A DNA stretch of 64,000 bases, from positions 1 through 64,000 of the forward strand of contig JBFWMF010000008.1 in NCBI GenBank assembly GCA_050251735.1, given 5' to 3'. A program made the position numbers and the translations under genes. This document shows positions 26,956 through 35,903 of this stretch, piece after piece; position 1 is the first letter of the stretch; each line of letters opens with the position of its first letter. The stretch is from Desulfitobacterium sp050251735. Its GTDB lineage: Bacteria > Bacillota > Desulfitobacteriia > Desulfitobacteriales > Desulfitobacteriaceae. The notes below the pieces were generated by a model. It searched no databases and was not told the origin of the DNA. It saw only the letters and a list, made by a program, of their open reading frames with translations.

Positions 26956-28587
26956 TCAACTAATCCTAGCTAATAAAGGCAAACTATTACCTACGCTTCC
27001 CCATGGCTTAACGATAACCGGATTCTTAACCCCGTTTTTCTGCAGATGCTTAAGTAGGTTTTCGTTCTGCAGCCTATGAAGATCCTCATAATCTCCATAA
27101 TGACTAATGATTTCATCGGCCAAGCCGGAGATTTCTCTTCCTGATACAGGGGTAGTGCAGTATCTGCGAATCGAAGGGAGCCATTCGGAACCATCCTTGG
27201 CCTGCTCATAGCTGACTAATTCGTAGCCTCTTGCCCCACTCCTTTTAAAAGTAATGGCCGAAGGAATAATACCCCCACTGACTTCCCTAATAGAAGCATT
27301 ATTAGAAGCAGTGTTAATTATGTAGGTTGCACTATAGGTAGTCACAAATACCTTCAGTAAATCCCCTTCCTCAGAACTCATAAATATTTTTGGTGCAACT
27401 ACCGTAAAGCCCCGTTGTGGCTGGGAATAGCGTGCCGTTTCAGTAGTATAGACGAGCCTTTCCAGCTCATCCTCACCGTCATAGGTATAATCCGGGAGCA
27501 TCATCGTTTCTTGTTTGGAATAGGCGGTATACCATTCTTGGGGGGACAGCGATTCATCGATAATGGTATTCCTTGCTCCTAAGATATCTTTGCAAAGGCG
27601 CATCATGATTTGTCCCCTTAGCCCTTCACTATTCCCTTGCTCGAATTGATAGAGCATATATTGCATGGCCTCTTCACCACCGAATTTCAGGATATTTTCA
27701 TACTCAGCCTCATGAGCACGGATATAATCCTGTGGGTTGGAGGAGCTTAGTGGTGAAGACATAATGATGTTAAGACTATGTTCTACATCATAAGTGGAGG
27801 TATTCTGGGGCTTGACCCCAGCCTTTGCAATAATCCTGAGTATTGTATGGGCAGTATCTGAACTGATTCTATTGATCCTTTGATAGGGCCTTTCAATATA
27901 ATAGTTCTTCCCATCCTTGGCATAAACGTAATAAGTCTGGGAAGGTTCCTGACCTAACAAATCCACTCGGATATATTCATCGACAATAGGGGTATCGTTC
28001 ACGCTGGAATATTTCATAGCAAGGAAATTCTCCTCACCTTGCGCCAAAAGCACAGCCATTTCCATAATTGAACTGTCTGTAATGGTAACGGGAGTAGTCG
28101 GTTCTCCTTTTTTCCACTCTGTAATGGTCAAGCTTTGCATTTTTGGATAGCCGAGCAATGCGACTTCTTGGATAACACGGAAATCTTCCTTAGGTATGCC
28201 ATAGTATCGATATTGATCCCCGGATTGGATCATGGCTAGAGTTGGTTCCTCTGCAAAGAAACGAATCTCGTTATCCCCATTAACTTTAATCGAGAGGGAA
28301 GGAGTAAGCTCATAGGGTGAAGAGACCTTTTTTTCCTTCCATCCATCTGTCGCCGAATACAGCCATTTTCCTAACTCCACACCGGACACAACGATGGGGT
28401 AAGGATAGCCTGCTTCGTCAATCTGTACTCCTTCCCCTTGCATAAGAAGAGTTGCTAGATTATCCGGATTAAGAAAGGATAGATCCGGCTCCTTATTAGC
28501 AGGATTAGATATTAAAGTGAATGCCATACCGCCTATGGCGATAGCAAAAGCGATCACCACCCAAACAACAGGCTTCTTCCCACTCAT
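26956..28587 (-). CDS. Unknown membrane-anchored extracytoplasmic protein
   Basis: 543 residues. A single membrane helix (about 8-24) is followed by a long extracytoplasmic region with beta-rich repeats and no enzyme motif I recognise. The stretch around 80-140 (KWLYSATDGWKEKK, then IRFFAEEPTLAMI) suggests an immunoglobulin- or lipoprotein-like domain. GAGGAGG precedes the ATG, and the ATG overlaps the TGA of a 15-codon open frame. It follows the signal-peptide protein at 28691-29317, possibly as one operon. Confidence 0.6.
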   Translation of the reverse strand: MSGKKPVVWVVIAFAIAIGGMAFTLISNPANKEPDLSFLNPDNLATLLMQGEGVQIDEAGYPYPIVVSGVELGKWLYSATDGWKEKKVSSPYELTPSLSIKVNGDNEIRFFAEEPTLAMIQSGDQYRYYGIPKEDFRVIQEVALLGYPKMQSLTITEWKKGEPTTPVTITDSSIMEMAVLLAQGEENFLAMKYSSVNDTPIVDEYIRVDLLGQEPSQTYYVYAKDGKNYYIERPYQRINRISSDTAHTILRIIAKAGVKPQNTSTYDVEHSLNIIMSSPLSSSNPQDYIRAHEAEYENILKFGGEEAMQYMLYQFEQGNSEGLRGQIMMRLCKDILGARNTIIDESLSPQEWYTAYSKQETMMLPDYTYDGEDELERLVYTTETARYSQPQRGFTVVAPKIFMSSEEGDLLKVFVTTYSATYIINTASNNASIREVSGGIIPSAITFKRSGARGYELVSYEQAKDGSEWLPSIRRYCTTPVSGREISGLADEIISHYGDYEDLHRLQNENLLKHLQKNGVKNPVIVKPWGSVGNSLPLLARIS

Positions 28588-28631
28588 TTCGTCGCCTCCT
28601 CAATCATCTTCTTAATTTGCTCAGCTTCCAT
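28584..28631 (-). CDS. Candidate 15-codon coupled leader ORF
   Basis: MEAEQIKKMIEEATK with GAAGGGA upstream; its TGA overlaps the ATG of the 543-residue protein (ATGA). The arrangement could couple translation. The reading frame is open about 75 bp further upstream but without a start codon, so it might also be the tail of a lost gene. Confidence 0.25.
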   Translation of the reverse strand: MEAEQIKKMIEEATK

Positions 28632-28690
28632 TGTCCATCCCTTCCATATCAACGCGAATCGCTGCAACCGTGTTAATTTATTTACTTTTT

Positions 28691-29317
28691 CTAGGGAAGC
28701 ATCTGCTTAATCCCAAAGGCTCCCGCCCCAAGGACTACAACAGCACCGATTCCGTAAAGCAAAGTATTGGCTGACACATTGTCTTCTGCTCCTTTTTTGT
28801 CACTTTCAGCGGAGGTAATTTTTGCGTCAGTAGCAATCTCTCCAACAGGTGCTGAGAGAGGGGTATCCATTGCTGGTTCGGCTCCACCCGTATTTGCGGC
28901 TAAAGCGACTGCAAATTGACCCTCCACGACTTTGACCTTCTCCTTGCCAAACATGCCATAAAGATATTCGGCATTTGCTTCGCTATAAGGTTGGATACCG
29001 ATCTCCACATAATCTGCCGTTGGGCCGGTATGAGTCACTGAAAAGCCCTTTTCTGCAAACTCCCCGCGATGCTGATCAAAAACAAACTGATCAATTTCTC
29101 TTTGTAGATTGAGCAGGTCCGCCGGAATCTCTGGACCCGGGTCAGCAGGACTTGAGACAGCAGTATCAGGAGCAAGCATGGTGCTCGCAGCCGAGGGCTG
29201 AACTTGACCCGCAGCTTCAGTAGCAGTTTTATCGTCACTTGCATAAACAGCTCCCGCAGAAGCCAAAGTTAAGCACATTCCCAAAACTAATGACTTTGTA
29301 AATTTTAATTTTACCAT
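28691..29317 (-). CDS. Unknown secreted/membrane protein with signal peptide and C-terminal anchor
   Basis: 208 residues: a signal peptide (1-27, ending ASAGAVYA), a low-complexity Ala/Pro/Thr-rich linker, a folded segment around 65-140 (LLNLQREIDQFVFDQHRGEF...) and a C-terminal membrane helix (LLYGIGAVVVLGAGAFGI). GGAGGGG precedes the ATG. It is likely tethered to the outer face of the membrane. It precedes the 543-residue membrane protein on the same strand, but their link is only positional. Confidence 0.6.
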   Translation of the reverse strand: MVKLKFTKSLVLGMCLTLASAGAVYASDDKTATEAAGQVQPSAASTMLAPDTAVSSPADPGPEIPADLLNLQREIDQFVFDQHRGEFAEKGFSVTHTGPTADYVEIGIQPYSEANAEYLYGMFGKEKVKVVEGQFAVALAANTGGAEPAMDTPLSAPVGEIATDAKITSAESDKKGAEDNVSANTLLYGIGAVVVLGAGAFGIKQMLP

Positions 29318-29464
29318 ATTGAATCCCCTCCAGTTATATACCTCTCAGCATTATTTAGTTGTACAACTGGTATATTAGACGGGCGGAGATGTCTGATTCT
29401 GACGTACCTAGCTAAGCGCTGCGATTTACTAAAACGAATCGGATAAGCAGAATCACAATATACG

Positions 29465-29510
29465 ATGAGACCTTTGCTTGGGAAAATCACCCGGCAAAGG
29501 TCTCATTTTT
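29465..29510. terminator. Hairpin downstream of patB
   Basis: 13-bp perfect stem (29465-29477 with 29494-29506) and TTTTT on the + side. It lies 40 bp beyond the minus-strand patB stop, yet its T run faces the opposite direction, so it may mainly stop + strand transcription. Confidence 0.65.
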
Positions 29511-29549
29511 ACACTATGCATCATTGCATCGTATTATTGCATCATATTA

Positions 29550-30743
29550 TTATAAAGAACTCATAGCCTCCTTGATTTGATCAAGAGCTTTTACCAGTGT
29601 TGAGCGGTGGCAAGCAAAATTAAACCGTAAAAAGCCTGCGCCCTCTTCCCCAAACCAGCGCCCCAAGTCCACAGCCACCTTGGCTTTCTCAATAATCAAG
29701 GCGTCGATTTGATCAGCGGTGAGACCTGTCCCCCGGAAATCAAACCATACCAGATAGGTCCCTTGAGGTTTAATAATGCGAACCCCTTGGAGATTTTTCT
29801 CAACAAAATCGATGGCATAATCGATATTACTCTCGATCTGCTCTAGAAATGCGTTCAAGTAGCCTTCACCATGAGTGTAGGCAGCTTCTAAGGCAATGGT
29901 GCCAAATATATTGATGTCTCGTGCCTGATTGATATCCAATTGTTCAATAAACTTTTTGCGCATTTCCCCATCGGGAAGGATGACTACCGAAGTCTGTAAT
30001 CCCGCTAAATTAAAGGTCTTACTGGCTGAAAAGGCAGTTATGACATTTTGATTAAACCTTTCATCCAGCATTCCGAGAGGAATATGACGGCTCCCCTGCA
30101 GAATCAAGTCAGAGTGAATCTCATCAGAAAACACCCGGACGTGATGTTTGAGACATAATTCGCCGATTTTTCGCAAATCCTCTTCAGACCACACTCTTCC
30201 TACAGGATTATGAGGATTGCATAGGATAAACATTTTTGTGTTAGGGTCTTTAAGCTTGTTCTCAAAGTCTTCAAAATCGATTTCGTACTGCCCTGTTTCT
30301 TCATTAAATAGTAGATGATTTTCAATGACCCTGCGTTTATTATTCTGGATTGTCTTTTTAAAGGGATAGTAGACCGGGGGTTGAATGAGAACCCCATCCC
30401 CTTCCTCGGTAAACGCTTGAATAGCATGGGTAATAGCAGGAACTACCCCAGCCGTAGGCACGATCCATTCTGGATCAAGCTGCCAACCATGCCGTTTTAA
30501 AATCCAGTCAATGACTGCCTTATCAAAGGCTTCGCCCTTGCTTTTAGGGTAACCAAAGATACCGAACTGAGCTTTCGCTACGATAGCATCGATGACCTCT
30601 TGGGGTGCACGAAAATCCGTATCCGCAACCCACATAGGAATACTGCCCTGAGCATCTAAGCCCGGAAAGCGATGTTCGAAGCCATCCCATTTGGAGCTTT
30701 CTGTTCCGTAGCGGTCAATGTATTCATCAAAATTGTAATTCAT
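29550..30743 (-). CDS. patB: PatB/MalY-type cystathionine beta-lyase
   Basis: 397 residues, full length for the PatB/MalY branch of fold-type I PLP enzymes, which cleave the C-S bond of cystathionine or cystine to give pyruvate, ammonia and a thiol. The PLP lysine lies in SASKTFNLAGLQ; PMWVADTDF at the N-terminus and CNPHNPVGRVW are typical. It follows the M20 amidohydrolase by 2 bp. That pairing recalls pathways in which an acyl-cysteine conjugate is deacylated and then cleaved, but the substrate is inferred. Confidence 0.9.
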   Translation of the reverse strand: MNYNFDEYIDRYGTESSKWDGFEHRFPGLDAQGSIPMWVADTDFRAPQEVIDAIVAKAQFGIFGYPKSKGEAFDKAVIDWILKRHGWQLDPEWIVPTAGVVPAITHAIQAFTEEGDGVLIQPPVYYPFKKTIQNNKRRVIENHLLFNEETGQYEIDFEDFENKLKDPNTKMFILCNPHNPVGRVWSEEDLRKIGELCLKHHVRVFSDEIHSDLILQGSRHIPLGMLDERFNQNVITAFSASKTFNLAGLQTSVVILPDGEMRKKFIEQLDINQARDINIFGTIALEAAYTHGEGYLNAFLEQIESNIDYAIDFVEKNLQGVRIIKPQGTYLVWFDFRGTGLTADQIDALIIEKAKVAVDLGRWFGEEGAGFLRFNFACHRSTLVKALDQIKEAMSSL

Positions 30744-30745
30744 AA

Positions 30746-31948
30746 TTATACTCCCTTAACGATAAAATCAGAGGTGTCAAGAAACTTGAGAGCAGTGTAG
30801 CTAAGCAAGGCTGCTCCAAGGGGCAATGCTCTTTCATTTAGGTCAAATTTCGGATGGTGCAGAGCGAAATTTGGTTGCTCGGGGAATCCAACACCTAAAT
30901 AGACATAGGCTGATGGAACAAGCTGGCTAAAGGACGCAAAATCATCTCCCAAGAGAACCGGCGAAACAGCCAGAGTATTCTCTTTTCCCAGGATTTCCTC
31001 CCCTGCTTCCTTGATAAGCTCGATCATGGCCTTGTCATTGATTAAGGTCTTTACTTCTGATTTAAACTTTAATGTATACCCGGCCCCGTGAGCCGCCGTG
31101 ATGGAACGGAGGATATTTTCCATAATCTCGCCTGTACGATTCATCAAGTCATCCCCAAAGCATCGTACCGTTCCCTCCATAGAGACTTTTTCTGGAATAA
31201 TATTGGATTTTTGTCCCCCATGAATCGAGCCTATGCTCAAGACAAAAGGCTCCATAGGATCTACTTGAGCTGAAGCAATGGTTTGGAGGGCTTGAATGCA
31301 TTCGGCAGCCACCAAAATCGGATTAACCGATTGATGGGGCAATGCTCCATGTCCGCCTTTTCCTATAATCTCAATGGTAAAGTAAGCCACCGTGGCAAAG
31401 AAGGGACCCTCCTTATAGCCGATCTGACCTGTGGCTAAACCCGGATTGACATGAAGTGCGATTGCTGCATCAACTGTTGGATTCTCCAACACCCCTTCGC
31501 CAATCATCTGGTCCGCTCCCCCTATAGGCGATTCTTCACTGGGTTGAAAAATCAGTTTGATATTACCAGCAAAGGAATTCCTCATGCCGGAGAGTATCTG
31601 CGCAGCACCCAAAACAACTGCAATATGAGCATCATGACCACAGGCATGCATGATTCCTTTCTCGGTGGAGCAAAACCCATGATCTGTCTCTTCTTCAATA
31701 GGTAATGCATCCATATCAGCACGAATGGCTAGGGTCCTCCCTGCTTCACTCCCTTTGATAAGCCCGACGACCCCAGTTTTTCCGACATTCTCAGTGACTT
31801 CACACCCTAAGGCTCTAAGTTTATCTGCTATATAATTTGCCGTTTTATCTTCCTGCAGTGCCAATTCGGGCTGCCTATGAATATCTCGTCTTATGGTTGT
31901 CAGTACATCTTCAATGGCTTGTGCAGTCTGCATCACTTTTTCCAGCAA
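30746..31948 (-). CDS. M20 family amidohydrolase (N-acyl-amino-acid hydrolase)
   Basis: 400 residues with metal-binding motifs HACGHDAH and QPSEESPIGGA, a dimerisation domain around 180-300, and the C-terminal ALHHPKFDLNE. It hydrolyses the amide bond of N-acyl amino acids with two metal ions. AAGGGGG upstream supports a TTG start at 31948; the first ATG (five codons in) lacks a good site. It is tightly coupled to patB. The 484-bp space upstream carries a duplicated 68-bp unit. Confidence 0.88.
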   Translation of the reverse strand: MLEKVMQTAQAIEDVLTTIRRDIHRQPELALQEDKTANYIADKLRALGCEVTENVGKTGVVGLIKGSEAGRTLAIRADMDALPIEEETDHGFCSTEKGIMHACGHDAHIAVVLGAAQILSGMRNSFAGNIKLIFQPSEESPIGGADQMIGEGVLENPTVDAAIALHVNPGLATGQIGYKEGPFFATVAYFTIEIIGKGGHGALPHQSVNPILVAAECIQALQTIASAQVDPMEPFVLSIGSIHGGQKSNIIPEKVSMEGTVRCFGDDLMNRTGEIMENILRSITAAHGAGYTLKFKSEVKTLINDKAMIELIKEAGEEILGKENTLAVSPVLLGDDFASFSQLVPSAYVYLGVGFPEQPNFALHHPKFDLNERALPLGAALLSYTALKFLDTSDFIVKGV

Positions 31949-32030
31949 TACGCTTCCCCCTTTATGCCCATCAATTAGAGTAGATCATTCTAACTCATTC
32001 TTCTGTAATATTACCATACATAGGTAGCTG

Positions 32031-32166
32031 AATTCACCTCGCAATAGCTACGAGAAAAGGGGTCTTGGAAATTAGGGCCTCCCCTTGAAAACTCTTCAAA
32101 TTCACCTCGCAATAGCTACGAGAAAAGGGGTCTTGGAAATTAGGGCCTCCCCTTGAAAACTCTTCA
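32031..32166. repeat. Two tandem copies of a 68-bp unit
   Basis: Positions 32031-32098 and 32099-32166 are identical, and the flanks also share short AATT ends. Each unit contains GGGG...CCCC able to form a small hairpin. It sits in the gap between two divergent genes (M20 hydrolase and carB), 266 bp before carB. The rest of 31949-32431 holds the carB promoter and an operator-like palindrome. Confidence 0.9.
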
Positions 32167-32269
32167 AAATTAAAAGTCGGTCTGATGTCAAGAATTTTGT
32201 TAAGTCACTTTGGAATACTATCTTCTATGTTCATTCCAGAATACCCTCTTGCCCTGTCAACAAAGAAAG

Positions 32270-32369
32270 TTTACCGACGATCGAAGGCACCGCCTATAAT
32301 ATAAATTTATCCGATAGTAACGAAAAAGGTATTGTTATTTTTATGCTTTTCAATGTATAATTATACAAT
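32270..32369 (+). promoter_or_regulatory. carB promoter with ARG-box-like operator
   Basis: -10 TATAAT at 32295-32300 with a weak -35 (TTTACC, 32270-32275; 19-bp spacer). Downstream, AATGTATAATTATACAAT at 32352-32369 has a 14-bp perfect palindromic core. It fits the arginine-repressor pattern TGNAT-wwww-ATNCA, plausible for an arginine/pyrimidine gene. A GntR-type site is an alternative reading. Confidence 0.5.
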
Positions 32370-32431
32370 ACTAGCTCTTGGAAATATCCCAAGGAATTCC
32401 CCACTACTTAAACAAGGAGTTGATCATACAC

Positions 32432-35400
32432 ATGCCGAAAAGAAATGATATCCATAAGATTATGATTATTGGTTCGGGTCCAATTGTGATCGGACAAGCA
32501 GCAGAATTTGACTATTCAGGAACCCAAGCCTGTAAAGCACTGAAACAGCTGGGCTATGAAGTAATCCTCGTGAATTCCAATCCTGCCACCGTTATGACTG
32601 ATCCTACCACGGCAGATGCCACATATATTGAGCCACTTAATGTCAAGAGAATAGCCGAGATTATTGAAAAAGAGCGCCCCGATGCCCTCCTGCCTAATTT
32701 AGGGGGACAGACGGGTTTAAATCTCAGTTCCGAACTAGCTAAGGAAGGTATCCTCGATCAATATGGGGTGCAGATCATTGGGGTTCAGTTAGACGCTATC
32801 GAGCGCGGTGAAGATCGCATCGCCTTTAAGCAGACCATGGAGAAGCTGGGCATTGATATGCCAAAGAGCAGCCCTGCGTACAGTGTCGAGGAAGCAGAAA
32901 AAATTGCTCAGGAGCTAGGTTTTCCTGTCGTTGTACGTCCTGCTTACACCATGGGCGGCACTGGTGGCGGCCTAGTCTATAATGTGGAAGAGCTAAGAAC
33001 TGTCTGCAACCGCGGTATTGCCGCCAGTATGATTGGGCAAGTTCTGATTGAAGAATCTGTGCTGGGTTGGGAAGAGCTGGAGCTAGAAGTGGTTCGCGAT
33101 GCCAAGAACCAGATGATCACCGTCTGCTTTATCGAAAATATCGATCCCGTCGGCGTTCACACGGGTGATTCCTTCTGCAGTGCACCGATGCTGACCATCA
33201 GCAAGGAGCTCCAAGACCGCTTACAAAAATACTCTTATTCTATCGTGGAAGCCATCGAAGTCATCGGTGGAACCAACGTTCAGTTTGCTCACAACCCTGA
33301 CACAGGGCGGGTCGTCATCATCGAAATCAATCCCCGGACCTCCAGGTCCTCAGCCTTGGCTTCCAAAGCTACCGGCTTCCCCATCGCCTTAATCTCTGCT
33401 CTGCTAGCTGCGGGACTCACTCTCGATGAGATACCTTACTGGCGCGCCGGGACTTTGGATAAATATACACCCTACGGCGATTATGTCGTGATCAAATTTG
33501 CCCGCTGGGCTTTTGAAAAATTCAAAGGGGTGGAAGACAAGCTCGGTACGCAAATGCGCGCTGTCGGGGAAGTCATGAGCATCGGCAAAAACTACAAGGA
33601 GGCTCTGCAAAAAGCGATCCGTTCTCTGGAAATAGGCCGCTACGGCTTGGGCTTCGCTAAGGATTTCCACAACAAAAGCTTAGAGGAACTACTTTCTTTG
33701 CTGCAAGAACCCTCCAGTGAGCGTCAATTTATTATGTATGAAGCCTTGCGCAAGGGGGCCGATCCTGAAGTCTTAAGCCAAATCACCTATATAAAGCTCT
33801 GGTTCATCCAGCAAATGAAAGAACTCGTGGATCTGGAAGAACAGGTTCTAACTTATCAGGATCAAGAGCTTCCCGGTCACCTACTGCTGCAAGCTAAGAA
33901 AAATGGATTTGCAGACCGCTATCTTGCGCAGATCTTACATGTGCCGGAATCCAAAATTCGCAAGCAACGTCTAGCCTTAAACCTAGCTCAAGCCTGGGAT
34001 AGTGTCCCGGTAAGCGGGGTGGAGAATGCTGCCTATTACTACTCCACCTATAATGCTCCGGACAAAGTAAGCACGAGCAACCGTGAAAAAGTCCTCATCT
34101 TGGGCGGTGGCCCGAACCGCATTGGTCAAGGGATCGAATTTGATTACTGCTGTGTCCACGCTGCCTTTGCCTTACGGGATTTAGGGTACGAGACCATCAT
34201 GATCAATTGCAACCCGGAGACAGTGTCCACAGATTATGACACCTCAGATAAACTCTATTTTGAACCGCTTACCGTGGAAGACGTCTTAAGTATTTACGAA
34301 AAAGAGCAGCCCCTCGGCGCTATCGTCCAGTTTGGCGGTCAAACTCCCTTAAATATTGCCACCCAATTACAGGATGCAGGTGTAAAAATACTGGGTACTC
34401 CTCCGGAAGTTATTAATCTAGCCGAGGATCGGGATCAGTTCCGCAAAATGATGGAGCAATTGGACATCCCTATGCCCCAAGCCGGTATGGCTGCCAACCT
34501 AGAGGAAGCACTGGAAGCAGCAGAGGGCATTGGTTATCCCGTCATGGTCCGCCCTTCCTTTGTCCTGGGCGGGCGTGGTATGGAAGTTGTTTACGATAAA
34601 GAACAGCTTCAAGAATACGTAAGCGCGGCAGTAGATCTGACACCGGAGAATCCGATTCTCATCGACAGGTTCCTGGTTAATGCCATCGAAGCAGAAGCCG
34701 ACGCGGTTTCCGACGGCAAGCATGCCTGCGTCCCGGCTGTCATGGAACATATCGAATTGGCGGGAATTCACTCGGGAGACTCTGCTTGCGTCATTCCGCC
34801 TATAAGCATTCCGGAAAACCACTTGAAAACCATCGTCGATTACACCCAAAAAATTGCCCAAGAGCTTCATGTCATTGGGCTGATGAATATTCAATACGCT
34901 ATTGCCGATGATAAAGTCTATGTACTGGAAGCCAATCCGCGCGCCTCCCGTACTGTGCCTTTGGTTTCCAAGGTCTGCAATATCCCCATGGCCCGCTTAG
35001 CCACAGAGTTAGTAATGGCTGATTATGCCGGCATTGAAACCGACACGGTGACCAACTTTAAACCCAGCGAGCTTCAGCACTTTGGCGTAAAAGAAGCGGT
35101 CTTCCCCTTCGATAAATTCCCAGAGGTCGATCCTCTGCTTGGTCCGGAGATGCGTTCGACAGGAGAAGTCCTAGGCATGGCCGACTCCTTTGGTCTGGCT
35201 TATTATAAGGCTCAGGAAGCGACCCAGTCCCCTCTCCCCTCTGCCGGAACCGTGCTCATGAGCATCGCTGAACAGGACCGTTCCTCCATCGTCGCCGAAA
35301 CAGCCCAAGAGTTCCTGAAATTAGGCTTTACCATCAAAGCAACTCAAGGAACCAGGCAATATCTCCAAGACCACGGTATCGACGCTGAGTATATCTATAA

Positions 35401-35674
35401 GATTTTTGAAGGCCGACCCCATATCCCTGATGAAATCATGAATGGCAAGATTCAATTGGTTATTAACACCCCCACCGGCAAGCGCAGTCTACAAGACGAC
35501 TCCTATATCCGCAAGACAGCTATTAAACACAAAATCCCATACATCACTACCACAGCCGCTGCCTTAGCCAGTGCCAAAGGAATTGCCGCTCATCGCGAGG
35601 CTTCCAACACCAAAGCCGTTGTGAAATCTTTGCAGGAATATCATGCTCAGTTGAACACGACTACCGAAGAATAA
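32432..35674 (+). CDS. carB: Carbamoyl phosphate synthase large subunit
   Basis: 1080 residues from the ATG at 32432 (AAGGAG 12 nt upstream), giving the usual start MPKRNDIHKIMIIGSGPI. It makes carbamoyl phosphate for arginine and pyrimidine synthesis. Two ATP-grasp halves are visible: VVRPAYTMGGTGGG near residue 167 and VMVRPSFVLGGRGM near 700. They are followed by an MGS-like allosteric domain after about 930. The small subunit carA, normally adjacent, is not in this window. A GTAR tetranucleotide tract begins 6 bp after the stop. Confidence 0.97.
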   Translation: MPKRNDIHKIMIIGSGPIVIGQAAEFDYSGTQACKALKQLGYEVILVNSNPATVMTDPTTADATYIEPLNVKRIAEIIEKERPDALLPNLGGQTGLNLSSELAKEGILDQYGVQIIGVQLDAIERGEDRIAFKQTMEKLGIDMPKSSPAYSVEEAEKIAQELGFPVVVRPAYTMGGTGGGLVYNVEELRTVCNRGIAASMIGQVLIEESVLGWEELELEVVRDAKNQMITVCFIENIDPVGVHTGDSFCSAPMLTISKELQDRLQKYSYSIVEAIEVIGGTNVQFAHNPDTGRVVIIEINPRTSRSSALASKATGFPIALISALLAAGLTLDEIPYWRAGTLDKYTPYGDYVVIKFARWAFEKFKGVEDKLGTQMRAVGEVMSIGKNYKEALQKAIRSLEIGRYGLGFAKDFHNKSLEELLSLLQEPSSERQFIMYEALRKGADPEVLSQITYIKLWFIQQMKELVDLEEQVLTYQDQELPGHLLLQAKKNGFADRYLAQILHVPESKIRKQRLALNLAQAWDSVPVSGVENAAYYYSTYNAPDKVSTSNREKVLILGGGPNRIGQGIEFDYCCVHAAFALRDLGYETIMINCNPETVSTDYDTSDKLYFEPLTVEDVLSIYEKEQPLGAIVQFGGQTPLNIATQLQDAGVKILGTPPEVINLAEDRDQFRKMMEQLDIPMPQAGMAANLEEALEAAEGIGYPVMVRPSFVLGGRGMEVVYDKEQLQEYVSAAVDLTPENPILIDRFLVNAIEAEADAVSDGKHACVPAVMEHIELAGIHSGDSACVIPPISIPENHLKTIVDYTQKIAQELHVIGLMNIQYAIADDKVYVLEANPRASRTVPLVSKVCNIPMARLATELVMADYAGIETDTVTNFKPSELQHFGVKEAVFPFDKFPEVDPLLGPEMRSTGEVLGMADSFGLAYYKAQEATQSPLPSAGTVLMSIAEQDRSSIVAETAQEFLKLGFTIKATQGTRQYLQDHGIDAEYIYKIFEGRPHIPDEIMNGKIQLVINTPTGKRSLQDDSYIRKTAIKHKIPYITTTAAALASAKGIAAHREASNTKAVVKSLQEYHAQLNTTTEE

Positions 35675-35680
35675 TAAGAA

Positions 35681-35741
35681 GTAAGTAAGTAAGCAGGTAG
35701 GTAGGTAGGTAGGTAGGTTAGTAAGTAAGTAAGTAAGTAAG
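35681..35741. repeat. GTAA/GTAG tetranucleotide tract
   Basis: About 15 units: GTAA x3, a broken unit, GTAG x5, GTTA, then GTAA x5. It starts 6 bp after the carB stop codon, outside any coding region, and precedes a hairpin. Confidence 0.9.
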
Positions 35742-35748
35742 CGAAGCA

Positions 35749-35789
35749 AAAGTGGCAGGGTGAAGAATATAATTTCACACTGCCACTTT
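35749..35789 (+). terminator. carB terminator hairpin
   Basis: Stem AAAGTGGCAG / CTGCCACTTT (35749-35758 with 35780-35789) extended by GTGAA/TTCAC across one mismatch. The T tail is short. Confidence 0.6.
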
Positions 35790-35903
35790 GAGTCTATCTT
35801 CTTAGTTGATTCGGTACCTCTTCTCAGTCCTTCCTTCTGAGTCATCCTTCCTCTGCCAATCCTCCTGAACCTATCCTGCACTCATCTGTTCACTTTTTAT
35901 GCA

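Noticed and set aside
32031..32166. CRISPR-like direct repeats
   Set aside because: Only two adjacent copies of 68 bp with no spacer; no cas genes in the window.
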